Shown here: one piece after another, positions 21,858 through 34,800 of the stretch
How the letters are laid out: each line of letters starts with the position of its first letter
Numbering within the stretch: the first letter of the stretch is position 1
NCBI RefSeq assembly: GCF_033473495.1
Contig: NC_088938.1
Location: forward strand, 3,720,001-3,784,000
Source of the DNA: Cercospora beticola
Lineage: Eukaryota > Ascomycota > Dothideomycetes > Mycosphaerellales > Mycosphaerellaceae
Length of the DNA: 64,000 nt
Direction: 5' to 3'
Translations under genes and position numbers: made by a program
The notes under the pieces: generated by a model
What the model was told of the DNA's origin: nothing
The model's input: only the letters and a program-made list of their open reading frames with translations
Database searches by the model: none

Positions 21858-22149
21858 TTGAATCGAAGATGTGGAATGGTACTCAGTGAGACTGAAAGTG
21901 TTGTCAAATCTTATGAACGAGAGGTCATATTTTACAGAAGAGATTCACTGCGAGGCTAGTCACAAACGTTTGTAAGGCGTGGCGCTCGGGCCGGTGGCCT
22001 ACGTAATGCCACGCTTGTTCTACAATTTTCCGTGGTAGTGAGTTTGCGAATTATCCGCTCACGTGATACCTTGTCTGTATCTCCTCAGACGATCTCATCA
22101 TGTATTCGGCGTACCCTCTGGCTGTTCCTCCGGTTGTATACCTCCAATC
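21858..22149. promoter_or_regulatory. Divergent promoter, amine oxidase / M20
   Basis: This 292-bp intergenic region serves two divergent genes. It holds a 12-bp perfect palindrome acaaacgtttgt near 21961, an inverted pair gcgtggc/gccacgc near 21978-22014, the half-site ttttccgtg (22026-22034) that also occurs upstream of the dehydrogenase, and a GATA-type site (ttatc, about 22051) of the kind used by nitrogen regulators of the AreA family. Confidence 0.45.
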
Positions 22150-23434
22150 ATGACCAAGATTCCACATCATTCAAGAGAGCCAGAGATCGGCCAGGACTTC
22201 GACGACGTAACGTCCTTGACTCAAGCTCTCGTTAGGATCAACTCCGCAAGCCCGACGCTTGGTTTCGTCGCCGGGCCAGGGGAGACAGCCGTGGCCAAAT
22301 TTGTGAGGTCATGGCTACAGGCTCGCGATATCGGGACACACTGGCTGGAGAAGACACCAGGACGTCCATCAGTAGTAGGCATCGTGCGAGGCTCTGGAAA
22401 TGGGAAGACCTTGATGCTGAACGGTCACATGGATACTGTGACGCTAGAGGGATACGATGGTGATCCTCTCGCTGGTCGTATTGAAGGAAACAAGATGTAC
22501 GGCAGGGGAGCTGCCGATATGAAGAGCGGCCTGGCTGCAGCCATGATTACGCTGTCCCGGGCAAGAGCTTTGCAACTTGCTGGTGATGTCATTTTGGCGG
22601 CTGTTGCTGATGAAGAAGACGCGAGCATTGGAACGATGGAGGTAATCGAAGCTGGGTGGCGAGCGGATGCTGCGATCATAATGGAGCCGACAGGCATGGA
22701 TATAATTGTGGCTCATAAAGGGTGAGAATCGTGTTCAACAAGCCTACAATCATCAAAGCTGTCCCATTTGAAACATTTGCTGACCTTTGCGATGATCCAT
22801 CTGTAGATTTGTCGTTTACGAGATGACCATCTTCGGGGTCGCGGCGCATGGATCAAGACCGGAGCTGGGAGTTGATGCCATCTGTAAAGCGGGCCATGTG
22901 CTGGTAGCAATCGATGCGCTGGGGAAACGACTGCAAAATACAGCTTGCTCCAGCAGCAGGCCTGAGGTCGATGTGCCGAGTGTACACGTCGGCCTAATCA
23001 AGGGTGGAGAAGAGATCTCGTCGTTCCCGGCCAAGTGTACGCTTTGGGTCCAGCGACGCTTAACGCCAGACGAGACAGCAGAATCTGCTCGATTGGAGCT
23101 TCACGCCATACTGTACCAGCTTGCTACTGCGGACGTCGATTTTCGATTTGAGCTAAGGACCCTCATGGCGCGTCTGCCGTATGTTATCGCAGACAGTGAT
23201 CCATTTGTGCAGCTAGTCGCTCGACACGCAACGTCAGTGATGAAGACTCCAGCGGTACTGAGAGGGGAAAAGTAATGGACCGACATGGCTCTGCTTGGCG
23301 CCGCAGGTATTCCAGGGGTGGTCTGGGGTCCTCGAGGATTTGGTCTGCATTCGAAGCAGGAATGGGTCGAGATCGATTCCATATACGAGCTTGTGACGGC
23401 GCTAGTTGCAATCGCGAATGAGTTCTGTCGCTGA
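22150..23434 (+). pseudogene. M20-family metallopeptidase/amidohydrolase with in-frame TAA
   Basis: Two exons (22150-22721 and 22807-23434) form a 399-codon frame interrupted by one TAA at 23273-23275. The protein resembles the ArgE/DapE/acetylornithine deacetylase branch of M20. Visible are the metal ligand motif LNGHMDTV, GRGAADMKSG (bridging Asp), the catalytic Glu pair DEED, the ligand MEPTG, and the dimer-domain His in GVAAHGSRPE. After the stop the frame goes on WTDMALLGAAGIPGVVWGPRG and ends normally at 23432. In this family the phrase is E-x-Y-WTD, so the stop replaces the expected Tyr. The shortened product would lose the last 53 residues, including the final metal-ligand His (GLHSKQEW). 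The gene is probably a recent pseudogene, or the TAA is a sequencing error or is read through. Confidence 0.8.
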
Positions 23435-23990
23435 TGGTGATAACGCCCGGGTAACAGCGTCCAATCGATGTTGTCTGTATGCGAACGTCCGCCCGAAGTG
23501 GACGCCATGCGATCTGTGACTGGCGGACCTTTTGAGCCCACCGCCTTCAGGTTCTCCATATTTATCATCAGCCACGGATCGCTCTCTCAAATCTTCTCGC
23601 CGATCGGGCTGCACGGTCACTGCCTTCAAAGTCAAGTCTTCTCAAGCTGGACATACTTCTCTCCAGTCTCAAGCCAGCCATACTCTTGTGCCCTCGAACT
23701 ACTGATCTCGTGACCCTTTCGGCGCAAGGAAGACCTCGAGAATACAATCAGCTAAGTGATTTGCCCCTGTGGTATACGATTTCCCGCGTCCGTAAGAGCC
23801 GTTCAGGGCAGAAGATACAATTTCATCTGTTATCGCAGACTCCGCTAGTCTTTGTCTCGATCTCCGTGAAACGCCCAGAAGCTAGATTGAGTTGCTTAGC
23901 TATCGAGGATTTGAGGTAGAGTTTCGGTACGTAGTTAAGACGATCCTTCTACTATACTAAGTAAGTATCTAGTGCTCTTGAAAAGTGTAT
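23435..23990. other. Transition into the RIP compartment
   Basis: No gene seen. Composition is normal to about 23900, with frequent CA and TG. Between about 23930 and 23990 these dinucleotides die out and TA takes over. The last few TG occur near 23971-23987. Confidence 0.6.
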
Positions 23991-24819
23991 CTATAGTTAC
24001 TTATAGGGATTTATCTTTCTCTACTAGCTTCTCCTTCTATAGAAATTTATCTAATCTATCTCTCTTATAGCTATAATAACGCTACGTCCTATCGTTCTAA
24101 TATAATACTATATCTATCCGACTAAGAGAACTAAAGTTAATAAATCGAGAGAAAATACGAAAAGAAGAGCTCGCTACTTCTATTTTAATATAAGAGGTAT
24201 AGTAATATAGTACTTTTATAGCTAGCTATTATCTATAGAGAAAAGATTATTAAGTCTCCTCTATTATAGTAGTAAGATAACTATTCGCCGACTACTCGGT
24301 CTTTATTCGGGCGTCCGCTTTAAGCGCTTAGCTTACTAGATACGTTTAATAGTATAGTTAGTTTAGACTATAAGGCGTAGTACTATAGTACTATTATAAA
24401 CTTATCGGAGTCGTTATTTAGAAGCTAAGACTATAGTACTAGTCGGATAAGATTTTATAGAGCTAGATCGACTCGTATTACTTAAAAGAGACGAATAAGA
24501 AGAAAGTAGTTAGTAGAAATTAATAAGTATATAGAAGAGGTCTCTAAAGCTTTACTAAGGAATATATATATAGAGTATAGTATTTAATTACTAATTAATT
24601 AATTAGAAGTAATTAGTTAATTAAATTAGTTTTAATTTTAATTATTAGATTTTTAACTAATTAGCTTAATTAGAGGTAATTAAGTAATTAGTTTAAAAAT
24701 ACGTAAATCTATAGTAGAGCGCTTTCGTAAGCTCTAAGAGGCTACTATAAACGCTTAAGAGAGTCTAGTTTAGTTATAAACTATATATTAAAATTAAAAA
24801 TATAAATAGTAAAGACGAA
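23991..24819. other. Unassigned RIPped sequence
   Basis: No domain recognised. It includes AT-rich self-complementary runs at about 24580-24700 (taattaattaatt-like). A similar phrase appears in reverse orientation at about 38395-38432, hinting at a shared old repeat. Confidence 0.4.
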
Positions 24820-27800
24820 GTAACTACTAGCGATAGCTAGTAAACTAAAGAGATAGATAGGAGAGCCTCTAGCGATAGTAGCGGAGGAATAGGCAGTTAA
24901 CTAAAGCCTCCGCTAGCGACGCTAAAGGTTACTCCGAAGAGCGTAATACGCTCTATAAACCTAGTAACTACTATACTAATATACTAGATATAAATAGACC
25001 TAATAGATAGACTTAATAGAGCTAGATAGGTCCTCGAGACTAAAACCTTCTTACTTAAGAACTCTATCCTCTCTATCTTCTACGATATATACGAAGTCGC
25101 GTTTCTACTCCTCCTCGGCTCTATCTAGAGCGACCGAATCGACTAGCTTACTAAAGAAGTAAGCAAACTCGCCGCTATAATATATATAGCGACTCTAAAG
25201 ACTACCTCTCCTACGACTATTAAAAGAGAATAGGATACGTACTATATACTCGTAGTTAGTTATATAACTACGATCCGAGTACTAGAAGGAAAGGAACGCG
25301 AAGCTCTAAAAGAGAAGTTCTATATAGATATTCTTAAGAGTATTAAAACTATAGGTAGCAACGTAGTCGAAGTCTAGAAAACCCGCGAAGAGATAAGAGT
25401 ATTCGCTACTAGCGAGGCTAGCCTAAAGGAACTAGAAAAAGACGAAAAGTAGGTAATAGTTTGCCTCGAGAAGTCGGTAAGAATAGAGAAAGGCAGCTTC
25501 TAGCTACTAGTATATAACGTGCCGATAACTAGTATATAAATAAACGTAAACGATACGATTATATAGTTTATCTAAAGTAATAGGATACTATACTCTAGCT
25601 TAGTTATCGAACGGATATTCTTCCTAAAAGGCTTAGCTTATAGAGTAGGTAGGAAGATAATAAGTATAGTTATCGAAGTAAATAATATCGAAACGGCTAG
25701 AGAAATCTACCTACGAGGCATTACTTACGAGAAGTACTTCCGGACGGTCGAACTATACTCCTCGAAGTATAGACCTATATAATATAGGAAATATATATAA
25801 TAGAGCTATATCGAGAAGTACTATAAGATAGAAGTAGAGTATAGAAAGTATATAGAGAAATACGAGATAAGTATATATATAGCTAGTAGTAATAAGTATA
25901 CTAACTATAGAGAGAAATATATAGTATAGTAGTTAGAATACTAAGTAAGATAGATATAGAAGGAGAAGGTATAGAGAGCCTATATCGCGCTATATAATAT
26001 CCTCGACCGAATAATAATAAAGATAAGCCTAATAATAGAGAGGATAGGCCTACTACTACCTCTACTACTACTACCGGCACCTATATACGATACGGAGAAT
26101 AAGCGCCTAAGAGCAGAGTCCCCGATAGATATAATACTAGCTAGGCGAGAGCTAGAGAGGCCGAGGAATATAGATATTATATAAATAGTAAAAGACTATA
26201 GCTAGAGTAAGATTATAAGCTTTATAGGAGGCAATAACTATACTTTCGATATACGTATCCTCCTTTCTAGCGCGTCTAAAGCCTTACGATATATAATACC
26301 GGCTAGGAACCTAATAGACGATAATATAGTAGACGATAATAAATAATATACCTACTCTTACTATCCTATAGTATAATATAAACTATAGTAGAAATAAGAT
26401 AATAATCCTTTTTCTATAAGTACTCGACTCGAAGAGATACTATATAGTTACTATTTAAGAACCTTAGATTAATCTATCTATAAAACTAATATCCTAAATA
26501 CTAGAGTACTATTATATTATCTCTAGATCGGGAACTACGAGAACGTATATATATATCTCTAAAGAAATCGACCTCTAGACGTAGAAAGCTATAACGGTAG
26601 AAAACGATATCGTTATAGTTAAAGTCGAAATATACTACGGAAGTATAGTAGTCCTTAACTACTATAATCTACTATAACTAATAGAGAGCTACGAAGAGAG
26701 GATACTTCCGACTATCGGGAGACTCCTTAAGGATAAATAGTAGTTTATAATAGTCGGAGACTTTAACCTATACTACCTAGAATAGTTAGAAGGTAACTCT
26801 CGACTATACCGGATAGCGTTAAAGCTAAGAGCTATTATAGAAACTAACGACGTATAACTAGCTATACCTAAGAGACTTATTACCTAGGAATCTCTAAGAA
26901 GCCGATAGATACTAGATCTCTTATAGGTTAGTAGAGATATATTCCTTAGCTTTACCTAGTATAAGGTAGAAGAGGAACTAGATTATAGCTCCGACTACTA
27001 GCTTATAGCTACCGAACTCCTCCTATCCTATAAGTATATCTAACGTAAGCTACGCCTATAATAGAAGAAGGCCGACTAGGAAGGAGTTAGAGAAAATATA
27101 AGAGCAACTATAGACGAAATTACTACTCGACGCCTAGACTCTACGACAGATATTAGCCGAATAGCCGTCGACCTAACTACTACGATTACGCTCGTAATCT
27201 AGGCAAAAGTACCGGTTGCAAAACTCTTACTATACGCTACTATATAGTAGACTACGGAATATAGCTACCTTACGAAATAGGCCCGCTAGGTAAAGTAGGT
27301 ATAGCAAAGAAGCAGAGACGTTCTTAACTATATTCTATACCGAAAGGCCGAGAACGAAAAAAAAAAACAAATTCGACGTAATATAATATAAGTATAGCGA
27401 GAGACCGTCCGAGAAGTTATAGCTAATAATAGCAAAGTATAGAAACTAGCGAAATAGGCGAGATAACCGAAATAAGCTACTCTTCTCTAATTCTTTTCTA
27501 TTCGATCCTAAAGCGGCTATCTATAAGATAGTAATAAGAGTAAAGCGAGAGCCCTAGTAGTATACTTCTTCCCGCTACTAGTTAACGTAGACCTAAGCGA
27601 TATCTAGCTAGTTTAAACTCTAATAATCTCTATCGACTAAGAGATTATAATAGAAGATATACTTAAAGCGATAAAACGACTTTCGAAAAACAAGGCACCC
27701 GGCCTAGATATAATCCTAAACGAACTCCTTAAGGCGTATACTAGTACGCTCGCTCTAGCTCTATCTAATATCTTCTCTATATATATAAGACTAGGCTTCT

Positions 27801-29640
27801 ACCTCGAAACGTAGAAAGACTTAACTATAGTAGTCCTATAAAAGCTCTAAAAACTAGACTATATAGAGGCTAAGTTATACCGACCGATCGCTCTACTTAA
27901 TATAATAGCAAAGCTCCTTAAAGCTATTATAGCTCGATATATATTAGCTATTATAGAAGAAAGAGACCTACTTCTAGTAATATAGATAGGAGCCCGACTA
28001 AACCGCTCTACTCTATCTATACTAGAGTTAATAACCGAATAGATCTATATAGCGTAGAGCTACTCGAAGCCGAAGGTAGTATTAATACTCTATCTAGATA
28101 TCTCTAGCGCCTTCGATAAAGTCTTATACGACTGCTTTATCTATATTCTATACTAGAAAGGATTCCTACTATAGCTAATATACTTCGTTACGTTATTCCT
28201 TATAGACTATACGACGAGCCTCCGACTCGGTAACGCTATAAGTAGCAAATAAGCAATAATAACGGGAATCCTATAAAGGTCTACTCTATCGCTAATCCTA
28301 TTCCTATTTTTTGCGTCCGAACTTCTTCTATAGCTAAAGAGTAGAGAGACGATAGAGATAGAGTTCGTTAACGATATAGGAATACTAGTAGTCGGTACTA
28401 CGACCGAGAGAAACTATAAAAGGCTAGAACGAGCCTATAAGAAGTATTATACCTAGGCCGAGCGATATAGAGCTAAGTTTACCTCCGATAAATACTAGCT
28501 AATCTACTTTATAAGGAAAAGAAAATAGAATAAAATAGTAAAGGTTATAATCGTAGAGTTTAATAGCGAACTAGTAGAATTACTACGCTTCCTAGAAGTC
28601 TAGGTAGACTCGAAGCTTAACTAGAAGGCGAATATAGAGGCTACTATATAAAAGGTAAGGGCGACTACTAAAGTACTATAAGGACTCTTATAGTCTACGT
28701 AGGGAGCCGACCTACTCTATATAAGATAAATATATAATATAATTATACGAACTATACTTATATATAGTAGACTAATATAGGCGATATAATAGCGAACGAA
28801 TATATAACTCTTCGAAGTCGCCTAGAACGTTAACCTATACCGAATCGCCGGAGCCTACTATACTATACTAGTAGACGCGCTACGCTATAAAACAGGTACT
28901 CTATTAATTAAAGACTACCTATATAAGAAGACGTCCCGATATATCTAGAAGACAGAAAATCTAATAGTAATAGAATATATATAGCGTTAGTACTATAAGA
29001 TTAGAAACTCGTACCGCCGATAATATATAGAAGATCTCCTCTATATAAGTAATACTTAACTCGGCCGCGATATATAGAAAGAAGCGCGGCCTAACGAAGT
29101 ACGGAATAGATACGATATCCGATATCTCTAGTAGGAGGAAAGCTAGAGAACCGTAGTAGCCTAACGACGGGAGACAGACCTATAGGCGCCCCCTATATAG
29201 TATATATAAACGAGAGGAGACGATAACCGATACTAGAAATATAAAGAGCTCTCCCGCTCCGAGAGTACGGCCGTAATACTACTCTAAATAGAGTATATCG
29301 GGCTTAATATATACCTATATACGAGGAATATTCTAGGGTTCGATAGCTCGGTATATAAGTATAGAGCAAGACGATAAATAGAGAAATATATCCTACTCTA
29401 GTACTCGAATATAGTATAGAGTAGGAACGAGTTTATCCGATTAATAGAGAGTATAAATATATAGACTATACTATTAACTATAAGGAGGATAAAACTAGTA
29501 GTATAACGCCTAATAGTACTTAAGTGCCTCTAATAGTTCGTATAGGTAGAGGTAGAGCCGACGATAGAGTAGAGATAAGAGAGAGAGATAGGAAAAGAAG
29601 AGAGAGAAGAGAGCCTAGACTTAAGAGAGAATAGGTACTC
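24820..29640 (+). mobile_element. Tad/I-like non-LTR retrotransposon (LINE C), RIPped
   Basis: Ends are approximate. The order is gag-like ORF1 with degraded zinc knuckles (about 25800-25930, Cys now Tyr), then an endonuclease of the exonuclease-endonuclease-phosphatase fold (VGDFNLYYLE at about 26750-26790), and reverse transcriptase (about 27650-28630). The RT catalytic FxDD is now FVND near 28360-28375. A C-terminal region possibly covering RNase H reaches to about 29600. Stops in all frames are at former Gln/Trp codons. It is similar in layout to, but a different family from, the LINEs at 38.5 and 43.3 kb. Confidence 0.8.
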
Positions 29641-30780
29641 GAGGATCGCTAATCTACAATCGTATATAACGATAACTCGATACCTAAAGGCGCCGTAATA
29701 AGTACGATATACGAAGTAAACGGAAGATAGGTTTTTATATTATAAGACTTTTCGCCCTCTAGATAAAAATATATAGATAGCTCTATATAGATCTAGATAG
29801 GAGCCGGTTTAGGAATATAAGACTTTATCTATCTATCTAAATATATATACTTTATATCTACTAGCGAAAAATATATAGTAGAATAACTCGGATATCTCGT
29901 AATAGATAGACTAATACGATACTATAGGTTTCCGAAGATCTTTATTACTAATAGAGATAAGTTATTTATATCGAACTACTAGAAAATACTTATTAGAACT
30001 ATTAGGATTAAATATAAACTCTCTATAGCCTATTATCTAGAAATAGATAGATAAATAGAAAGAATAAACTAGACTCTAGAATAGTACCTACGATACTATA
30101 TTAATTATATATAAGACAATTAGGTTATATTACTCCCTATAGTATAAATAGCGCTAAATAACTATAAATTAGAGACTATATAGGCTACGCTATTCTTCTC
30201 GAATTATAGACGAAATCCGAACCTATTCGGAGATCTATATAGTTATCTCTAAGCTAAGAGAGCTATAGTTATAGTATAGGATATAAAAACTATTTATAAG
30301 GAACTTAAGAACTATATCTAAGACTTATAAATAATAATCGCTAAATCTAGATATAATAAAAGAAAAATAGTACCTTAGCTTTAAAAGAGAGATAAGGTCT
30401 ACTTTCTTATAAAAAATCTAAAAATAAGAAAGAAGACTAAAAAACTAGATTATATTAAAGTTAGACTATTTTTAATTAATAAAGTTAGAGGACTAGTTAA
30501 CTACTAACTTAAGCTACTAAAAGATACGAAAATCTATCTAGTATTCTACGTATTACTACTAGAACCTACCGACGCCGAAACTCTATACTAAAAAATATTC
30601 TACTTCTAACTAGAAGAAGAAGACGAGTTCGAAGTCGAAAAAATCCTAGACTATAAGAATTAGAAATACTTTATTAAGTAGAAAGAGTACTACGAATCTA
30701 ATAATACTTAGGAACTAGAAACGAACCTTATAAACTACTAGCTACTTCTTAAGTAGTTCTATTAATAGGCTCTACTATAA
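29641..30780 (+). mobile_element. Ty3/gypsy chromovirus 3' fragment (integrase plus chromodomain)
   Basis: Only the 3' part of pol is left. The integrase end reads FPKIFITNRDK and later ERIN*TLEQ-like, then NYRRNPNLFG. It is followed by the linker (FYVLLLEPTDAETL) and a chromodomain at about 30615-30740 (FEVEKILDYKN ... FIK*KEYYESNNT*E). The stops fall on the Trp of WKGY and of NTWEP, as RIP would cause. No LTR was identified; the upstream part is missing at the junction with LINE C. Confidence 0.8.
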
Positions 30781-31811
30781 CTCTATCGAGAAAACTCTAG
30801 AAGGTAGAATCTATAGAACTATCTATAGTACTCTAGATTAGAGAACTAAGAGCGAGACTAGACGAGTTTCTAGGAATAAGAAGAATACCTACCTATTCTA
30901 TAATATACTTCTTCTCTTCTATCTTCTTAAGCTCTTACTTCTTAAGAGTACGACTAGCCTCTACTTTCTAGTCTAAAGTATCTAACTACTACTATAAATA
31001 TATCTTCTTCGTATATACCTTTATAAGCGCGTCTTTTACCTAATCTAACTTAGATAGTAGCTTCTTATACTATTTCCTAAGACGCTCCTATTTAGAATCT
31101 ATTATCTACGCGTTATATCTCTTCGCGTTACTAGTATAATAGTAGGTATATTTTCCTAACGAGATATAGATCTAATATACTAAGTTATTCTCTTAATAAC
31201 GAGAATAAAGCTTTATAGCGTATTCTCTAAGCTAGTAGATTCGAATAGTATAGCGTTTACGTTTTTTTATAGATAGCGCGTTAGAAGGATTAATATTATA
31301 AGAGAAGGAAAGAGATATCTTTACTACTAGGTATAATAAAAGGAATCCTAAAGCTAATAAGTATAGAAGCTTAGGACGAGCTAAGCTAAAAGAGAGATAG
31401 TATTATAGTTCTAACTATTGCGACTCCTTTTACCTAATTATTTCTTATAGCTATATAGCTATACTTAGTTATAGAATAGAAAGGATCTTTTAAGAACTAG
31501 AGAGACCTTTCTATATATAAAGAAACGGATCTCCTACTCTCTCGATAGAGTAATAGATTAGGTCTCTTATACGTATAATAGACCTAAAAGAATATAGAGA
31601 TTCTCCTTTATATATAATAGTAATAAGTATTACCTTTCTAGATAGTTATTATATATAACTTACTATTCTATCTTACTAATTAGAATTAAGTAACTCTTCC
31701 TACTTCGTTACTTTCCTTTAGACTACTTAATAAGCTTAAACTCCGATCGAGCTTAAGCTTCTACTTAGTAAGATCTTAGGTTATTAGCCTAGTACTAATA
31801 AACCTAATACT
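30781..31811. other. Unassigned RIPped sequence
   Basis: No coding family recognised on either strand. It may hold the gypsy 3' untranslated region or LTR, and unknown repeats. The right edge is set by where homology to copia family A begins. Confidence 0.4.
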
Positions 31812-34800
31812 ATATTTTAATAAAGCTAAGAGAACTATTAACTTAAAATAGGCTAGTAGAGTAGAGAAGAGAAGAATACTATCTAGAGAGAGTATATTTA
31901 GAAGAAGATCTTTACTAAATAAAGAAGTATTAAAAGAAATAGTAAAGAAACTTAACTTAAAAGTCTAATCTCTTAAGAAGAGATAAACTTTAAGGAAGTT
32001 TTCTAAGAAGATATATACTATCTAAGAAGATATAGAGCCTTCTATAGTATCTAAAGTATCTTAATCTCTATTAGAGGATAATAATATTAATAAAGTTATA
32101 TACTTAACTATAGAAGTAAAAGGCAAGTATATACTATTAAGATAGCTACTTAACTCCTATACTTTATTATATATAACTAACTAAGAATTACTTTTTAGAG
32201 AACTAAAACCTCTTTAGAGGAAAAAGTAGATTAAAGTTAGAGATAGCTATTTAATAGCTATATATATAGGAAATATAGTAATAGATAGGAAAAGAGGAAA
32301 ATAGATTATTCTTAAGAATATTCTCTTTATACCTAGTCTAGGAGTAAATCTTATTTCTTAGAACTAATTTAGCTAGTAATATAGTATTTAACTACTAAAA
32401 TTTATACTTATTTTATTATCTAGGAAACTAGTTATCTAGATAAAACTATTAGGAGAAGTACTATTTATTAAGGAGATTAATAATATATTATAGAAGCTTA
32501 TAATATTATACTTTAATTAAAAATAAGAGAATAAAGCCTATACTTTTAAAGTCTAAGAAAAGACATAAGAATAGTAGGAGCTTTAATATAGGAGACTTAT
32601 ATATTTTAGAGAGAGTCTTCTTAGAAACTTATATAAAGTATCTAACTTAAAGGCTTAGATTCCTATTCTAAAGAAATACTAACTTTATAGAGTATATTTC
32701 TTAGTAAAAATAAAGAAATATAGAGAGAAAGAAACTAAAAGGAAACTCTAAAAGTTATCTCTAGTTTCTATTAATATCTATAGTTCTTTATCTATTTTAA
32801 GATTAGAATATAAATAATAGCTTAAGATTATTAATAACTTCTTAAGAAAGAAATAGACTTTCCTAATAAAGTCTAGAGAAGATATACTAAGTATCCTTAA
32901 AGACTAGAAAGTAAAAGCTAAGCTATAATTAGGAAACTCTCTCTAGATTATAAGAAGTAATAGAGTAAGAGAGCTTCTTACTATACTAAAGTAGTAGGAG
33001 AAGGAATATAGAATTTCCTTCTATATAACTAAAGTATATAACTCTATCTAAAATAGAGTAGTTAAGAGGTTAATCTAAGCCTCTAAAGACTATATAAGAG
33101 CAATACTAGAAGATGCCTATATACCTATTAAATTCTAGCTAGAAGCCTTAGTAGCCTATATAGTTATTAGAAATTCCCTTCCTAATAGCCTAGAAATTAA
33201 TAGATTTAAGATATTACCTAAGAAAGCCTTTTTAGGTATTTAACTCTTAGTATTATACTTTAGAGTTTAGAGTTATAAAGTAGTAGTCTATATAGATCCT
33301 AAGTTCTAGCTAGTAGAGATAAGATTAGATAAACTAATAAATAGAAGCAAAGATACTATATTTATTAGATATATTCCTAATACTACTAAAATATAGCTCT
33401 TCTAGGAGCCTAATATAAGAGCTATTAAAGCCTATAATACTACTACTTAGTTTAAGTATAAAAAAGGAGAAGATATAGAGCTAAATATTCCTAAGCTTAA
33501 TTAAGTAAGTAGTATACCTATTAGAAACCTAGTTAGTAGATCTCTAAAGAAGCTAATAGTAGTTATACTTTCTATAGCTACTATACTTATAGCTATAGTA
33601 ACTAAACTTATAGGTCCTAGCTAAATACTCTTTATATAGTTACTACTTTTACTAAAGGATAAGAAGGAGTACTAGAGAATAGAGAATCTAGAAGAAGAAA
33701 ACTCTAGAGAACTATAACTATAGTAGGAGAAAAGTAGAACTACTAAACTACTTAAGCTAAGCTAGGAAGTTAATAGATAAGCTAGTCCTAGTACTAGTAG
33801 GAGACTATATTCTAAAGTAAAAGGATTAAATATTATATAGTAGGACCTATAAGGATATAAGGATTAGGAAAGGAACTAAGACTAAACCTATAGCTAAAAG
33901 AGAAGGAGATCTATCTTAGATAAAGGACTAGGCCTAGAGCTAAAAGCTTATAGTATAGTAATAAGATAAGTACTTTAGAAGAGATAGAGAGAATATAGAT
34001 AGAAGAAGAAGCTAAGTACTAAGTACTATAGAGTATTCCTTAGCTAAGTCTAAGGCTAAGAATAGAAGTAGATTTAGGAAGCTCTATTAGAGGTTTAAGA
34101 ATCTATATTTATAGTAATTACCTCTTAAGTCTCTATATAGAGATAAGAGGTACCTATTCTAAAGTCCTATAAAGAGGTAATTTAGGATCCTAAATAGAAA
34201 TATATATAGAAGGATATAGTCTAAAAGGAACTAACTATATTAAGAAGTAATAATACCTAGATAGAAGTTATTCTACCTAAAGGAGCAAACCTTATTATAT
34301 CTAAGTAGGTATTTAATATAAAGAGATTAATTAGTAGAGCTATTAAGAAGTTTAAAGTAAGACTAGTTATAAAAGGTTTCTCTTAGAAGTTTAGAGTTAA
34401 TTTCTAAGAGACCTTTATACTAATAGTTAAGTATAATACCTTAAGAGTATTTATAGCTATAGTTTATAAGAAGGATCTAGAACTCTACTAAGTAGATATA
34501 AATAATATATTTACTAAGAGTAAACTTTAAAAAGAAATCTTTATAATTCTACTACTAGGAGTTAAGATTCTACCTAATATAGTCCTATAAATCCTAAGAA
34601 GCTTATATAGACTAAAGTAAGTAGCAAGAGACTAGAACAAACTCTATATCTTAAAGTTAAAATAGATTAGGTTTATATAATTAGAAGTAGACCTATACCT
34701 TCTTATCTACTAGGAAAGGAATATTCTAATCCTAACTTATATAGATAATATTCTAATTATAGTACTAAAGCTAGAAGATATACTTTAGTTTAAGGAATAG

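Noticed and set aside
24580..24700. AT-rich palindromic run as an origin or centromere element
   Set aside because: It is short, inside RIPped DNA, and similar to sequence at 38395-38432; mutation towards TA explains it.
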